Of a stretch of DNA of 5,531 bases, positions 5,417-5,531 are shown piece after piece. Position 1 is the first letter of the stretch. Every line of letters starts with the position of its first letter. Made by a program: the position numbers and the translations under genes. The stretch is from an uncultured Alphaproteobacteria bacterium (GTDB lineage: Bacteria; Pseudomonadota; Alphaproteobacteria; Puniceispirillales; UBA1172). Below the pieces are notes generated by a model. The model was not told where the DNA came from. It worked only from the letters and a program-made list of their open reading frames with translations, and searched no databases. The stretch lies in contig CAJXME010000096.1 in NCBI GenBank assembly GCA_913056245.1, positions 1 through 5,531 of the forward strand, written 5' to 3'.

Positions 5417-5531
5417 ATGGGGCGGCTTGTAGACGAAGAAATACGGTACGTTATCTTCGGTATACGTTTATCTAGTAACCAAAAAAATTCTGACAGGGAT
5501 TTTTTTTCAGGTTTCTGGGGAAAGAAATTTC
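5417..5531 (+). CDS. partial reading frame at the position expected for the hydro-lyase small subunit
   Basis: GGAGG at 5406-5410 sits six bases before an ATG at 5417, one base after the hydro-lyase stop, and the frame is open to the window edge (38 codons). LeuD-like small subunits are normally encoded here and often begin M-x-GR or MGR followed by an aromatic residue and FGD..DTD. This frame begins MGRLVDEEIRYVIFG and shows no such motif. From about 5440 the sequence falls to roughly one third G+C, with A7 and T8 runs, unlike all genes in the window. The frame beginning at 5439 reads KYG, as small subunits can, but then also fails to match. The start site is convincing; the protein as read is not. 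Possibilities are sequence errors at an assembly end, a decayed gene, or an unrelated short peptide. Confidence 0.35.
   Translation, partial: MGRLVDEEIRYVIFGIRLSSNQKNSDRDFFSGFWGKKF
5481..5506 (+). terminator. A-run / T-run inverted repeat (weak terminator-like hairpin)
   Basis: AAAAAAATTC (5481-5490) can pair with GGATTTTTTT (5497-5506), giving a 10-base-pair stem with one G-T wobble and the six-base loop TGACAG, followed by one more T. The stem is nearly all A-T, so as an intrinsic terminator it would be weak, although A-tract/T-tract hairpins can act in both directions. It lies inside the open frame that starts at 5417, which conflicts with that frame being a full-length gene. Confidence 0.25.

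Noticed and set aside
1..5531. CRISPR array, tRNA, rRNA, transposase or phage genes
   Set aside because: No regularly spaced repeats, cloverleaf-like segment, rRNA signature or recombinase motif was found on either strand.

Overview
The window reads as a compact piece of bacterial chromosome, most likely from an alphaproteobacterium. The evidence is base composition near one half G+C (by eye), branched-chain-amino-acid-type ABC transporter ATPases, and a catabolic style of gene neighbourhood. This assignment is inferred from gene style only; no rRNA or marker gene is present. Nearly the whole window is coding, and gaps between genes are short except for one AT-rich divergent intergenic region (4031-4146).

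Layout. Bases 1-1486 (+) hold the end of a HAAT-family (branched-chain amino acid / amide) ABC importer operon: possibly the last codons of an upstream gene, then a LivG-type ATPase (48-782) and a LivF-type ATPase (779-1486), which overlap by ATGA. An imperfect 18-bp tandem repeat covers the livF stop codon. Facing it is a classical SDR dehydrogenase (1531-2271, -). Across a 46-bp divergent gap is an Asp/Glu/hydantoin-racemase-fold protein (2321-3085, +), which has Thr and Ser where the family has its two catalytic cysteines. Converging on it with a 7-bp gap is a two-gene minus-strand operon. Its first gene (3473-4030) encodes a tautomerase fused to an NTF2/SnoaL-like domain, and its second (3093-3476), overlapping by ATGA, encodes a stand-alone NTF2/SnoaL-like protein. 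Divergent from this operon is a 422-residue aconitase-superfamily hydro-lyase large subunit (4147-5415, +) with the three Fe-S cysteines. It has no Shine-Dalgarno site but a -10-like box almost on its start codon.

Right end. A well-placed ribosome binding site and ATG at 5406-5419 are where the hydro-lyase small subunit (LeuD-like) is expected. After the first three residues, however, the sequence becomes AT-rich, homopolymeric and unrecognisable, and it contains an A-run/T-run inverted repeat. The small subunit is either absent or corrupted here.

How the genes may work together (inference). An importer for an amino-acid-like or carboxylate/amide substrate sits beside a dehydrogenase, a racemase-fold enzyme, a tautomerase, two NTF2-fold proteins and a (de)hydratase of the isopropylmalate/dimethylmalate type. 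No leuA or leuB is seen, so a role for the hydro-lyase in leucine synthesis is not supported. The set looks like part of a catabolic pathway for a small, possibly branched or unsaturated, carboxylic acid whose identity cannot be read from the sequence. The most unusual items are the cysteine-substituted racemase homologue, the tautomerase-NTF2 fusion with its translationally coupled NTF2 partner, and the possibly leaderless hydro-lyase gene.
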